Notes under the pieces: generated by a model
The model's input: only the letters and a program-made list of their open reading frames with translations
Database searches by the model: none
What the model was told of the DNA's origin: nothing
Source: Haliclystus octoradiatus
Taxonomy: Eukaryota > Cnidaria > Staurozoa > Stauromedusae > Haliclystidae
Assembly: GCA_916610825.1 (NCBI GenBank)
Contig: OU744446.1
Coordinates: 30,270,445 to 30,334,444 of the forward strand
DNA: 64,000 bases
Direction: 5' to 3'
Position numbers and translations under genes: made by a program
Part shown: piece by piece, positions 52,697-64,000 of the stretch
Numbering within the stretch: the first letter of the stretch is position 1
Layout: the number at the start of each line of letters is the position of its first letter

Positions 52697-53815
52697 TAAA
52701 CTCGAATTGAGATTTATTCTTCTTTACCTCAAACGACACTCACCAAATTATGTAATATGCAACTTAATTTGTTGTTAATTCTGTCATAAGTCCTTCTAGA
52801 TTCTAGGCGCATATGACTGTATCTGCTATTATACAGTACTGCAAATTATAATAAAATACAAATTGTAATTTATTTTTTCCGATATTCAGTTTATGTTATA
52901 TTTGAAACAAACAATGTTAAACAATTAGTTATTATTATGTATATAAATGATTCTTCATAATTTTGTTGTTATGATCTATTAAACTGTAATATTGATTATC
53001 TTTTTCACATATTTACATAGCTTTATCTTTCTTGTATATATAAATGGATATATGTAGTGTTAGTGTAGATTATTCGATCCTTATTCAATCGTTATGTCCT
53101 ATCAATTGTACGCAAACAAAGTTGTTGTATCTTTAGTAACCTGTTTCATCTTTCGTGTTTGCGCTGCGTTATAAGGTTGACATATATTGATGGCTTATAA
53201 TATAGATGAAGAACACTGGAATTTGGACCGTATATGAGCCAGGGACTCAAATATGAAAGGCCAAACACTTCTATCAAACCAATTCTTGAACCCGGTCCCC
53301 CGTGATCAATCAAATAAATTTTATTGCGCATCAACGGTACCTACGTTATCATGACCGTATTTTGATCGATCGTCAATAATTGCCTGCATCCTGCTCATAT
53401 ACTGCTCAATATTGATATTACACTAGTAAATTCGACACTTTTTTATCGGACAGCCTCATTCCCTCAACAGTCAATACTGATAGTGCCGTAGAATACAGCT
53501 GCGAATCCGGAGATAGACTAACTTTCAGCATCGTATCCAACTGTCAGAACACGAAGAAAAGCGTTCAAAAATAAAAATACGCTTCAAACATCTAGAATGA
53601 CATATCTTAAACCTTCGGCTCCAGAAAGAAGTTAAAGGGGCATGCGACGAGTACAAAGACCAATCTAAAGACTGGATGTATAAAGATACACAGAGGACAA
53701 TCAACACATTCAAAATATCAATAAGTTATTTTATTGCAAATATATTTACAAATTTATTTTAACGTTGTTAACTTCACACCAACATACACAATCTAATGAA
53801 TATGATTAACTTCAA
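52697..53815. other. Convergent intergenic region
   Basis: It holds the UBE2E 3' UTR on the left and the 3' flank of the minus-strand gene on the right. No coding exon was recognised. Simple AT-rich sequence dominates. Confidence 0.5.
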
Positions 53816-56800
53816 TTATTGATGTATTTTTCTCGCACTATTCAGATGATCCAAAAATGAAGATTTGGTAGAATTCTCTCTAGGACCAAGAATAGGATCT
53901 CCTAATGTTTTGATTTGACTCTTGATAAGTTTTTGAAACTTTTCAAAATTCTTTTGCTTGGCATGACCACTTTCTTCTTCCTAAATTAAAAAGATAAACT
54001 ACCATAGCGAAAGATATAAATAGCAACCGACTATAAGATTTAGATAAATTGACCACTATAGACAGGTAGGTTTTATATAAAAATAATAATATAATATATA
54101 TATATATATATATAATAATGCTTCAGGGCTGGTGTTAGTCATCAGTTAAATTTGAACCATGTATATCCGTCACTCATTAAAATTTCAAATCAAAAACTAA
54201 AATAATTAACCATGGTAGCTGTAGTAGGCTATAAATCCTGGTAACCCACTCACACAACTGCACCTTTACATCAATAATGGCTACTTACAAAAGTTAAATA
54301 AGGAACTGCCAAAATTCGCTCAACTTCTGAAATTTGGTCAGTCTTCATCTGCGATCGATGAATTGCTTGATTACTGATTCGTATTGGCTTTCGATGCTTC
54401 CTACCAACACAATGATAACATCATTGAGTACATCATTGCAGTATTTACGTCTTTTGGTGTTGTTGACAAATTAAATATCATTTAATTTGATCAATGATTT
54501 ATTAATTTATCGGTTTTATGGCACTGCAGCAGCTTTGTCTTGAAGATTCATTGATATCTGACATTGCACGCTATCATATGATTGAGGAAGGATGCCGTAA
54601 ACTTTGGATCTTTCAGAAATTTTAGATCAAATTTGAATTGACTTAGTAATCTGGATTGATATTTAATGGATTTTAATTATTTTAAAGCATTGTGTGTAGT
54701 CTACCACTGTACTTGTCGTACATGCACATAATTATGATTGTTATTCAACATTTGCTTTGCATAAGTGCTGAATAGAATATAGCCTAGCTCCACAGGGCCC
54801 ATTATTCCGCAACTCTACATCTGGGCCTTGTAAAATTTTAGCAAATGAAATGATGCGCTAGCAACGTTGTAGTCAAACGCCGTTAGCCTGTGTGCATTAT
54901 GTCAGAACTCCAATCATACTCTTAGTATCATGGAGCGGAACACAGGATAGAGGCTCTTGCCTAGCAACGTTGTGTCATCAATTTTATGAACAAAATACAA
55001 TAGACCACTTGAGAAAAACGGGTGTAATCTACATGTGAAACGATGTGCCCCGCGATGTGTGAGTAATTTTTAATGCCTTTTCAATTCACATACGTTAGAA
55101 AATAGACCAATCACCAGTTCACCACCCAAGGTTGCACATGCTAAGCAGTGATTGGTCATTCTGATTATTGTAATAAGTACATCACTTTATTCATTAAAAA
55201 GTTACATTTTCCCTATACGAAACGGATGCTGGTAAAGTGGAGTACAAGGGGCATGTGGAACAGGTCTAAATAGAATACAGGTATCCAGTACAGTTGAACC
55301 TGTACATAACAGCCAGCTATGAGGGATATATAAATTGACCACTATAAACAGGTGACCTTTACATACAGGGATGATTCAATAGAAAATACTATTTTACTAT
55401 TTTAGACATTGCTAGAGTGACTGCTATAGATAGGTTGCCATTGTATAAGGTCACCGTTATAACAGGTTTGACTGCAGTTGCCTAATTTATAATTCAAACT
55501 ATTTTCTCTAAATATTGTTATCTAGTTTGCTAGATGCAAAAGTGTTGCACCCATCAATAAATGAGTTACAAATCAAATACACAGAGTTTACAAGCAAACA
55601 AACAAATAAAATGTAATAGAACCAGAAGTTACTTTTTTACATTCATACCCAATTGTAATTCTGCCAGGGTATCCGCGTCCCTTCAGTAGAATCCTTGTTA
55701 AAAACATCTTTTTTATTCAAATTCAGATGCCCTGAACAAGAATATGATGCAAAACAATTGTCAATTACAACCTAATGTAGGATATATACAAGTAATTGAT
55801 GCAAATTAAAAAGGTTTAATTTTATCAGCATGATGACATGGCACTATGATGCATTACATAAGAAATAAGAAATCGAGCAAAGGATGTAGTACTAAAAGTT
55901 TGTTAAAATTTCAGCAATAAAGGCACAAATAAGTCTCAAAACATAAACATTTTATTGAACTAAATTAAGGTACAGATCGTACAGCGCTTGTGTAATAAAA
56001 TATTTTCTAGGCAAACAATATATCAAAACGAGTGAAAACATTCCGTTATGACATTTTCAGACAAAATTTTAAACAATTATATTTCGCTTCAGAAATAATT
56101 TGCTCCAAAGAAAGGTCTCTAATGAGTCCCTTGGTAGGGACGAACCATTGTGTCAGACAAGCCTTATCAGAAAAATGTTTGGTTTCTGAAATAATTTCTC
56201 ACAGTTTTGCAGACTTTAGTAGGCTACTCATTTCTTATGACTTGGTTTCATAAAAAATAAATCACATTGAGGAAACAAATCTGCAATCTGTGTAGCCTAT
56301 GAGTATATATATATAGTCCCATAGAAAAAGTCAACCAATCATAGGGTCACTGCGACTATTAGATCGTTATTGGAAATAATCTAGAATTATTCACCATGGT
56401 TTTAAAGGGGCACTATTGGCCAGCGATAATTGTTTTTGAAAAAAATGTACTTTTTTCAAAACCTCATAATTTTCAAACATCAGTTGTGTATATCATCAAA
56501 TCGGTTTTGAGTTTTCATAATGATGAAATCTAGTAACTGGAACATATCACGAGAAGTGTTTCGATGGCAGTAAAACTATACAAAGAAGTGTTTGTGATTC
56601 TGGAATAAAGGAATAAAGAATTCTGTTGAAAGAAAGCATAAGTTGATTGGATAATATGGTTTGCTACAAAATTGATTAATTGATTGATGATTCTAACTCA
56701 AACTATAATTTATTACTGACCGTTGCCCAGTCGTCCAGCCGCAATGTTTTTGTTAGGAAATATTCTGATAAATTTCAGGCTTGTTCGCATGGAATGATGA

Positions 56801-58125
56801 TTTTAAGGTCATATATATATATATGTCGTATTTTAAATCCTGATTGTCATCATCTTTACATTCAACTCGCATTGTTTAACTTATGTCTTTCGAGAAATGT
56901 TACAATATTAAAAATTGATTTCTAAAATTCACGTGTCAAATACCATCAACTCACAGAAATAAGATGACATAAATAAAAAAGCCACGAGATCCAATTTCAA
57001 AAAATTCAATACAAAGGCTGCCGGTCTTGTTTGACCCTCTAAAATCTAGGAAATTGTTGTGAACCAGAAAAGTATGAGAGTTGAACCCACAATCTCTTAA
57101 TGTCCAGTCCAATGCTCTAACCTTTGAGTTACGCGATCATCTGATCTACTCACAAAACTACTGACCAGTCACTCTTGTACCACTGGTACCGGTACATCAA
57201 ATTTCCATCAATAAAAGTACAGTAACAACGTGGACAGATGTAATCTGAGTACGGTTTAACTGGATACCAATACGATGTAGGAACCTTCCTGAAACATCTA
57301 GAACATTCTAGAACATAGGAGAACCTACATAACTTCCAGCATGACTCACAATGACCAATGACCATGCATGGTCTAGCACCTTCTAGCATTTATCTAAACA
57401 CTATAAATACAGTAAATGAGAACTATGAGAACTATGAGAACTTAATGCACAGTCTACTATTAACATGTCAACTTGGAACTAATATTGTTATTCATAAGAA
57501 GAAATATACAAATCAATTCAGCCTACGTTGTTATTACTATTTTTCAAAGTAATTCTACAGTTCTCATCAACGACACTGTTCTTCAGAAATGGTTGGTTTA
57601 AATTTGCTTTAAAGAGCAACAAAAAAGCAATTAAAGTATTTATTTTTGAATTATCATGGGCAGATATTATACCAGCGAGAAAATATTCGTGTAGGGAGCA
57701 AAAAGACCCATCGGATAATCCACATAAATGTCATATTACAGAATACTTACATTAGTTGCGGTATATTTCACGTGTGACCTTGTAAACATTCCTCCATCAT
57801 GAAGTTTGAGAGAGAACGAAATCGAGTCTCTTCCTATCACTTAATAAGAAATAAAATCACATTATTTATGTTAAATCTCATCAGTCTAGAAAACTTTAAT
57901 AAAGCCATCAATCTTGTGAAATACAATTTAATAATGTAAAATACAAAATATGAGAATCACATAATATGTAGGGTTACTTCACTAAACTTATACACGAGTT
58001 GTTTCTAAAATACTGTGAAATAAGTAATGAATGAACAGCCTGGGTTTGATTGAACTGACCAATCAGCAGAGACCTTCTTCCGCCTTCGCCCAACTAACTT
58101 TCTCGATCTCCTCCTCCAAAGACAT
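53816..58125 (-). CDS. Unrecognised 5-exon gene, 156 residues
   Basis: Exons on the minus strand: 58125-58074, 57833-57751, 55707-55649, 54400-54289 and 53980-53816 (TAA). Phases agree at all four junctions. The product is soluble and basic, without signal peptide or membrane segment; I do not recognise the family. Landmarks are SLKLHDGGMFTRSHVKYTA, LLKGRGYPGRITIG, RISNQAIHRSQMKTDQISE and IKTLGDPILGPREN. The last two exons are the most convincing. The first intron uses a weak GTCTCT donor. The third exon's acceptor has no pyrimidine tract, so that exon could be wrong. The start is head-to-head with ACTR3, 65 bp apart. The compact, charged composition recalls small ciliary or nuclear proteins, but this is only an impression. 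Confidence 0.5.
55295..55482. repeat. 'TACAGTCAAACCTGT' MITE family, copy
   Basis: It runs from ACAGTTGAACCTGTACATAA to TTATAACAGGTTTGACTGCAG and has the family's ACTATAAACAGGTGACC and CTATAGATAGG words. It lies in the intron between exons 3 and 4 of the unrecognised minus-strand gene. Confidence 0.75.
57058..57142 (-). other. tRNA-like sequence, degenerate
   Basis: The minus strand reads GATCGCGTAACTCAAAGGTTAGAGC, a box A-like part, and then GTGGGTTCAACTC, a box B-like part, at tRNA spacing. Anticodon and T stems pair poorly. A tRNA-derived SINE head or pseudogene is likely. Confidence 0.45.
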
Positions 58126-58190
58126 GGAATATTAGCGACAACAAATAAATTTGAATAAATTCAGTTCTTTTTAGTGAGGATTAGAGCAAA
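58126..58190. promoter_or_regulatory. 65-bp divergent promoter between the 156-residue gene and ACTR3
   Basis: Only 65 bp separates the opposed start codons. TTCTTTTTAG at 58165-58174 lies 16 bases before the ACTR3 ATG and looks like a 3' splice site. This would suit either a non-coding first exon further upstream or spliced-leader addition. The promoter role is inferred. Confidence 0.5.
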
Positions 58191-61100
58191 ATGACTGGAC
58201 GGCAGCCTGCTTGCGTTATTGACAATGGAACTGGGTATGTGTCCAATTTATTTAACATAATATCTATTTAATACCGATTCTATACTCCACCATATGTCAA
58301 GTGAAGCATAATGTTGACGAAGTCAGCTTTGTGATCATTGAATGCTAAACACTTCAATTCCGCACTAAACTGAATTATTGAAGCCAGTTTAAAAAGGACA
58401 TGTGACACGTTTGAAATCATGTTTTGTTGTTTTTCTACTCAAGTTAATGCTATATTAGTCTATCCAATAACGAACCTATTTCCTTGTCCAAACCCTCAGA
58501 TAAAACAAATCTGCCGATTACGCTCTCTTGATGTATGGGTAATTACATCGAGATTATAAATATTGAAAATGGCTAAACAATAGTTACGTAATACTGTATT
58601 TTATCTGCATCACCGTTCTAGCAATCTAGCATGCGAAGCTGTATGAATACTATGCATATTACAGTTTAACACTTTCAAGCTCATGTTCCAAGTTTGCAAC
58701 ATAGTATCATGTACAGTTTATAGTAGTAGGTGTGTCTGTAACCTGTCCTGCCGTACGTTTGAAAACAGAAAAAGATTCAATAACCTGATCAGTGTGCATG
58801 ATTTAATCAATAATCTAAATTTTATCAAAATAGAAGTTGTTATATTCATTATGCAATACACTTTTTTACTAAAGGAAAGACAAAAGCCGATTAATATTTT
58901 ATTCCGCAAGTTATCCAGTAGCAGTAATGTAATTGTGTGGAAGGACCCTTACGGGTCCTTCCATAGGATACTCTCATAATCCATAGTCCAGTTCCGAAGC
59001 ATATCTCTCTATTAAACACGATTAACCAACTTTATTTGAATAAAAACTTCGTTTGACTGCCATGTTTTCAATTAAATTTATGCTCGAAAAGTCAGTAATG
59101 TAACTTCATTATAAGAATGTCACACTGCAATATATGCCCACAAAGTTATGACCTGATAAGTATTTAGTAAAATGACTGTTCACAGACTGGGTTGACCTGA
59201 TATAGCTTGATTGAAGTGATCACGATGTATTTATGTATTTATTGATGCAGAGCACACGATCCCCGGGACACGATCTCTGGAATGCTAGCTGGTGATGTCA
59301 CTGTCCCCTAATCTTATCAGCCCCACCACCCCATAGAATTGTGGTCTTTTCAGGGAGGCTTTAAGAGGATTGTCAAGAATAAAATTAACGTTGATTTAAA
59401 CAAACGCAAAAAAAGAAAGAAACAGCACAGATCTTTTCCCATCCGTCAGGAAGCTCTTCGAACCCCAGAAAGTATTTTACTGTCAATAGTTAGTGTCAAA
59501 CATGCAGGTCAGTAGGCAAAACTCTCTAGTGAAAAGCCCATTTTCTCATAACCGCCTTTGCAGCAAGAAATCACTATCGGCCTAACAGAACGATTCCATA
59601 CTTAGGCAGAAACAATCTCGTCCAATGGTGATTGAAAGCATTACTTCCTTGTGCATAAAATAATTAAGCTGGACGAATTTAACAGAGCATAACACAGTAA
59701 ATAAGAAACAACAATAGGTGCAATCAGCAGGCAAACATAATAGACATTAGACAATCATAATAGCGGCACGAACGATCATTCACAAATACAACTTTGAATA
59801 AGACAACAATGAGGATAACAATTAACAACCATTGTGTAAACGTGACAGCGCTACAACTACGTGCCCTGAGGCACAACATACCAGCGAGCGGACAAAATCG
59901 CAAGACCACGTGACTGTAAAAAAGCGTAAAAGACAAAAGAGTGAAACAAAGGGTATTACAGAAAAGGTCGAGTTTAAAAATTCATATAAAATAAAATACT
60001 TGATTGATCTTGATAAAAACAGAACCACGATGCTAATAAGTAGTGGAACATTCCAGCGACACAAACAGAATCTTTGTAAAGCGCGCAGGAGAAACTATCG
60101 GCTGAAATTGGGGTCTCCAATATCCTTGGTTGAATTTTGACTCCGTATGCGCAGATCTGGGCTGGCGGTCGCGGCCGCTTCGCGACCGCTTGCCTGAGCT
60201 CGGGCCTCTAGTTTGTCCTAGCGATTACTCCAGTGAGCCCGCAGAATTCAGATCTCATTCTCCTTCTTATTAATTGTGTGGTTGTGTGTTGTTGCAGTTT
60301 TCGGTGGCGGGTTGGCAGGGGCAGCACAGAGGATGCAGGAGTAGGCGTTGGATTGGGGTGTACGTTTCTTTTAATCTCCAGTGCGATTTCTTGCAAGCAG
60401 CAATCGTTGTACTAATTATTAACATGTTCATGTCGCCACTGTTACCGATTAATGGTCGCAGATTCTCCGCAAATTTTACTGAGATGATCGTCGTCGGTGG
60501 TGTTACCAACACAAGAAACGTACTTGTGTGTGTTATCCTGAGGAGAGGAGGAAAAAAGCAGGCTTTTACACGGCGCTGTCCACTGTAGGACCCTTGATCA
60601 GCATAATATATCCAATTGCCGCAGTCAATTAACGTGCCATAGAACCACACTGAAAAGCAGACTGCTACCCAGCTTCTCGGAACGATAGTCCACAATCATC
60701 ATACATGGAAGGAAAGGAAAGAAATTGCTGTATTCAAGTTTTTACAATCAGAATAACTTCTTTCTTTTCTGTGAAATATAAATGGGAAAGTGCAGTTTGT
60801 ATAAAATATTAATGACAGGAAATGGACAAAAAAACCTCTAAATCGTTTGCACGATATAATTAACCCGAAAAATTTTGAAAGAAAAAATATTTTATCGAAC
60901 CCTGATTAATTGTCACTTTTATAAATTGATTCATGAACCTTATTTATTATTCTGTATATTTCTTCAGACCCATTACTACCTTTATGTAAAATAATCCAAA
61001 AATTAATGTTCAAACTTCTCAAACTCTTGTTTCAGCTATACCAAGATGGGATTTGCTGGAAATACTGAACCACAATTCATTGTTCCAACAGGTATAATGT

Positions 61101-63865
61101 TTTCTTAGTATCAGAAATTCCAATTGATTCAAATGTTCCATAGTGTTATCTGTTTTTGGACTGCCTCAACAATGCTGAGATGCTCTATATTATTAGTATT
61201 TTTTATTATAAATCCTGAATATTCTTCCATCTGCTCAATGAAAATTACATTATGTGGAATGCAAAGGGTTTTATGCTTCTTCAGAAGAATATTACTGTAT
61301 AAACACTATTAATTTTCATTATTTCAACCATCAATTCTTGCTTGTCCCTCATAGTTTGTACTACGTAGCCTACAGTAGTTCAAAACTATTGGAAGAAGGA
61401 AAATAATGCTTCTTTCCGAAGCAGTGGAGAGAAAAATCGCTGTCTTTGAAATTTTCTGTCCAATGAAAGTTGGGAACATAGGATCCTAGATCTGTGAAGG
61501 CTAGAGAATATTCAGAAGAAAATTAATAATTTTTTGATTTATAGCCCAAACGTCAACAAAATATTTGGAAGAAACATATCATCGAATTCTCACACCATAG
61601 GTCTACTTGATTATATGTCAGTCAGGCCTCTCTTTTGTTGTATGTTTTTAACACTGAATTAAGTTTTGTATTTGTCGGCAAGCATTACTGCCATAACTAT
61701 TAACATTAGTGAAATATTTCCTTATTTCATTTATTTTCATATGTTTTAGCTATTGCATTGCGTGAATCTGCCAAACTTGGAGGTGGTGGATCATCTTTAC
61801 GAGGAGTGGACGATTTAGGTAAGCTCCATTGCCATGTTACTAATTATATTTGGTAGCTCAGCTTGTATTTTGAAAATATTTTTCCAATTCAAGGCTTCAA
61901 ATTATGTTCAGTACTAATTGAGCATGGCCAAATGGAAGAACATTTTAACAGAACATCAATATACATGAATATTCTGTGTCAGGTCCGTTTGTTTGTCGGG
62001 TTTACCGAACAAACATTGTGGTTGGTACAATTGATGTCCCCCCAGGACAAATTTGTAATCGAATAATTCTATTTAATTATTAAGTTCTTCGAACAGAGTT
62101 TGATCTGTATCTCATTTAGCAATAATCTGAAAAGAGATTATTAGTTTGTACAAGAAAGTGTTAAAACAAAAGTTACAACTTTGAATGTATATATCATTTT
62201 TTGGGATATGTTATACTGACAGAAAAGTAGCTTGCTAGCTAGCAGGATGCAGATGAACAGTTGAATATTTATTGAAAAAAAAGTAAAACGATTCTGACTT
62301 TCTTTTTGCCTGTAGCAATTAAAACACGTTTGCCGAAAATCACGGCAAACTCTGTCTCTTGTCGTAAATAACTTTGTCCTTAATACCATGTTTGAGGCCA
62401 ATTATGAAGGGGAAAGAGTCACGCTATGCAAAAATGCAACAGCGACATGTACGGACAGAAAAGAAAGTTCTATCCAAATCCGTTGTGTCCCAAAAGGCGA
62501 TATATACACTTTTTAAGAATAAGAATTATCTGTCTCATTTCTTCTGCACAATCTTGATTTGTCTGCCCTTACTTTTTTGCGTTTGCCCGTACTGACGTCA
62601 TTCTATTTTTGGTGAATATGATTCCAATATTGGCTAACATTGTTTCACGTTCTTTTGCAGATTTTCATATTGGCGATGACGCCATTGACCATGCAGGTTA
62701 TGCAACAAAGGCAAGTTAGACATGTGGAACTTTACTTACTTGCAATTAAATGTTATGCTATCTAAAATGCAAAATATTTTAATGAATGAAAATCAGGAAA
62801 TTGAATGTTTAATGTCTCATTTGTTGTTACTTTTAGTGGCCAATTCGACATGGTATTGTAGATGACTGGGATCAGATGGTATGTTATTATAACGAGTATT
62901 TAACATTGTGTTAAATATGGTCAAGTATATAATAATAATTGGATTGTGTTGTAGAATTGATTTAATTATCTGTTTAATATCACCCTTCTGGGACAAATGA
63001 AGCATGGGGATTTAGCATTACAGTGTAACCCACTTAAGTGCAAGTCAAAATTGTCAACGATTCCCATTGCATTTAACCGGACTTGCACTTACACGAAATT
63101 GTTTAACAAATACTTGACTCCAAAATATTTTATAAGGTTTCAAGGCAATTTTGCTGATAAGAGGGAATTTCACTTATTCGAATTGCACTTAAAGGAGCAA
63201 ACTTGACCGGCGAGCTCTACGCGCATAGAGTCACATGCGTGTTGACGTACGTATTGTTTCTGTACCTGAAGCCATGCTAAAACTGAAATTTGAAGCCATG
63301 CTGAAGCCCTGACTGACGTTGATTGTTGAATTTACGCTAGGCTTAATTCAAGTTGAGCTCGTAGCAACTGCCGGTCAATTTTTCTCCTTTAAGTGGGTTA
63401 CACTGTATAGATTATGAAAGTTTTGTATGAAAAATGGAAACTAAGAATCAATTCATATTGGGATTTAAAGCAAGGTGGGACATTGAAAAGGGATATTATA
63501 TTGACCAAGCTCTACTGTACTGGAAATTTTCAATCTGAATACATTTTCAATCCAATATTTCATTCATATAAGCATTCAGGCAAATAATGCCCAATCCAAA
63601 CCAGTGCTGACCTATTTATTTTTCAATATCTGATGGGTATAAATTGTTTGTGTTCACAGGAACGGTTCTGGGAACAATGTATATTCAAATATTTGAGAGC
63701 AGAACCAGAAGATCATTACTTTTTATTGGTATGTATATTTTGCTATGTCTGGACTCAGGTTGATTATTTCATTTGTATGTTTTCAACTATTTTTATATCT
63801 GAATCTCCTCTTTTTCTAGACGGAACCTCCACTTAACACGCCAGAAAACAGAGAATACACAGCAG
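58191..63865 (+). CDS. ACTR3: Actin-related protein 3 (ARP3), first seven exons, 3' end beyond window
   Basis: Exons: 58191-58234, 61036-61091, 61750-61818, 62661-62710, 62837-62878, 63660-63728 and 63820-63865, phases matching, giving the first 125 residues. Recognised pieces are ACVIDNGTG (the actin-fold phosphate loop), [26 protein letters not shown] and [21 protein letters not shown]3 is the nucleating subunit of the Arp2/3 complex and drives branched actin growth. The intron after exon 4 has an AG|GCAAGT donor, a GC-AG intron whose position is confirmed by the conserved YATK-WPIRHG junction. A Gly/Ser-rich stretch ([10 protein letters not shown]) replaces the corresponding loop of vertebrate ARP3. 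The final exons lie off the right edge. Confidence 0.93.
58939..58962. repeat. Perfect 10-bp hairpin
   Basis: GGAAGGACCC, loop TTAC, then GGGTCCTTCC. At least one more pair extends the stem. It lies in ACTR3 intron 1 with no known role. Confidence 0.7.
59250..60710. other. ACTR3 intron 1 stretch of unusual composition
   Basis: This part of the intron is richer in G and C than its surroundings. It holds overlapping ORFs on both strands (59832-60140 plus, basic with a KKRKRQK run; 60270-60695 minus, hydrophobic start) that I cannot assign. A GC-rich core at 60143-60250 has a perfect GCGGTCGCG...CGCGACCGC dyad. It may be an old insertion; no boundaries or target duplication were found. Confidence 0.4.
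60725..60900. repeat. 450-bp dispersed repeat, diverged partial copy
   Basis: TTCAAGTTTTTACAATCAGAA, TTTCTTTTCT and AAAGTGCAGTTTGTAT follow the order of the middle of 12798-13250. Divergence is much higher than between the two WDHD1 copies. Confidence 0.5.
63019..63407. mobile_element. MITE with CAGTGTAACCCACTTAA ends and TA target duplication
   Basis: A 17-base perfect inverted repeat (TACAGTGTAACCCACTT at 63019-63035, complement at 63391-63407) includes a TA on each side, which fits a TA target duplication as made by Tc1/mariner-type transposases. Inside, 63195-63390 is a copy of the TTGACCGG repeat also found alone at 30124-30305. It lies in ACTR3 intron 5. Confidence 0.8.
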
Positions 63866-63879
63866 GTAACATTGAGACA

Positions 63880-64000
63880 GGGTCCGACAAAAGTAAGGAT
63901 CCTGGAATCCTAGATTCTGGAAGGTTAGATCAAATTCAGAAGAAAATTGATATTTTTAATCATTTATTGGTCAAACATCAACAAAAATATTCAGATGAAA
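63880..64000. repeat. 'CAGGGTCCGACAAAAG' MITE family, copy cut by window end
   Basis: It begins CAGGGTCCGACAAAAGTAAGG 14 bases after ACTR3 exon 7, so it sits right at the start of that intron. GGATCCTGGAATCCTAG and TTGGTCAAACATCAACAAAA follow the family order. Confidence 0.75.

Noticed and set aside
55649-55728. Alternative open frame with NLNKKDVFNKDSTEGTRIPW
   Set aside because: It looks protein-like but its phase does not connect to the exon before or after. The frame starting at 55707 fits both junctions, though its acceptor is weak.
57058-57142. Functional tRNA gene
   Set aside because: Box A and box B words are present, but the anticodon and T stems do not pair adequately.

Overview
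This is a stretch of an AT-rich animal genome. It carries intron-rich genes with GT-AG splice sites, many dispersed transposons, microsatellites and a 200-base assembly gap. The protein set (WDHD1, UBE2E, ACTR3, RGS and SLC35F families) is metazoan. Divergence from vertebrate proteins, a Ngaro-type tyrosine-recombinase retroelement, a GIY-YIG Penelope element and very short head-to-head gene spacing suggest a marine invertebrate deuterostome. A tunicate is possible, but the sequence does not prove it.

Layout, left to right. Positions 183-6160 hold a decayed Ngaro-like retrotransposon (minus strand) with diagnostic split direct repeats. The 3' end of an RGS-domain gene follows (plus, 6584-7372). 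It converges on a 4-exon SLC35F3/F4-like transporter (minus, 8682-11835). That transporter is head-to-head with WDHD1/AND-1 (plus, 12058-45830), for which a 29-exon, 1131-codon model stays in frame throughout. WDHD1's second intron is a transposon trap: a LINE split by a Penelope-like element with a target duplication, a MITE in the same LINE, and a repeated 450-bp unit. Other WDHD1 introns hold a tRNA-derived SINE, fold-back elements, MITEs, a second Penelope end, and two tandem-array elements whose ends match the Ngaro terminal repeat.

After an (AAT)n tract and the N gap come UBE2E (plus, 6 exons, 48041-52696) and an unrecognised 5-exon gene (minus, 53816-58125). Only 65 bp separates that gene's start codon from the ACTR3 start codon (plus, from 58191), and ACTR3 runs off the right edge after 7 visible exons.

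The host genes do not form one pathway. They cover G-protein signalling, solute transport, replication-fork/cohesion function, ubiquitin transfer and Arp2/3 actin nucleation. The most notable material is the mobile DNA: the split-repeat retroelement, its apparent non-autonomous relatives, and several dyad-symmetric MITE families spread through the introns. All exon models were made by eye from splice sites, phase and family resemblance; nothing was aligned or searched.
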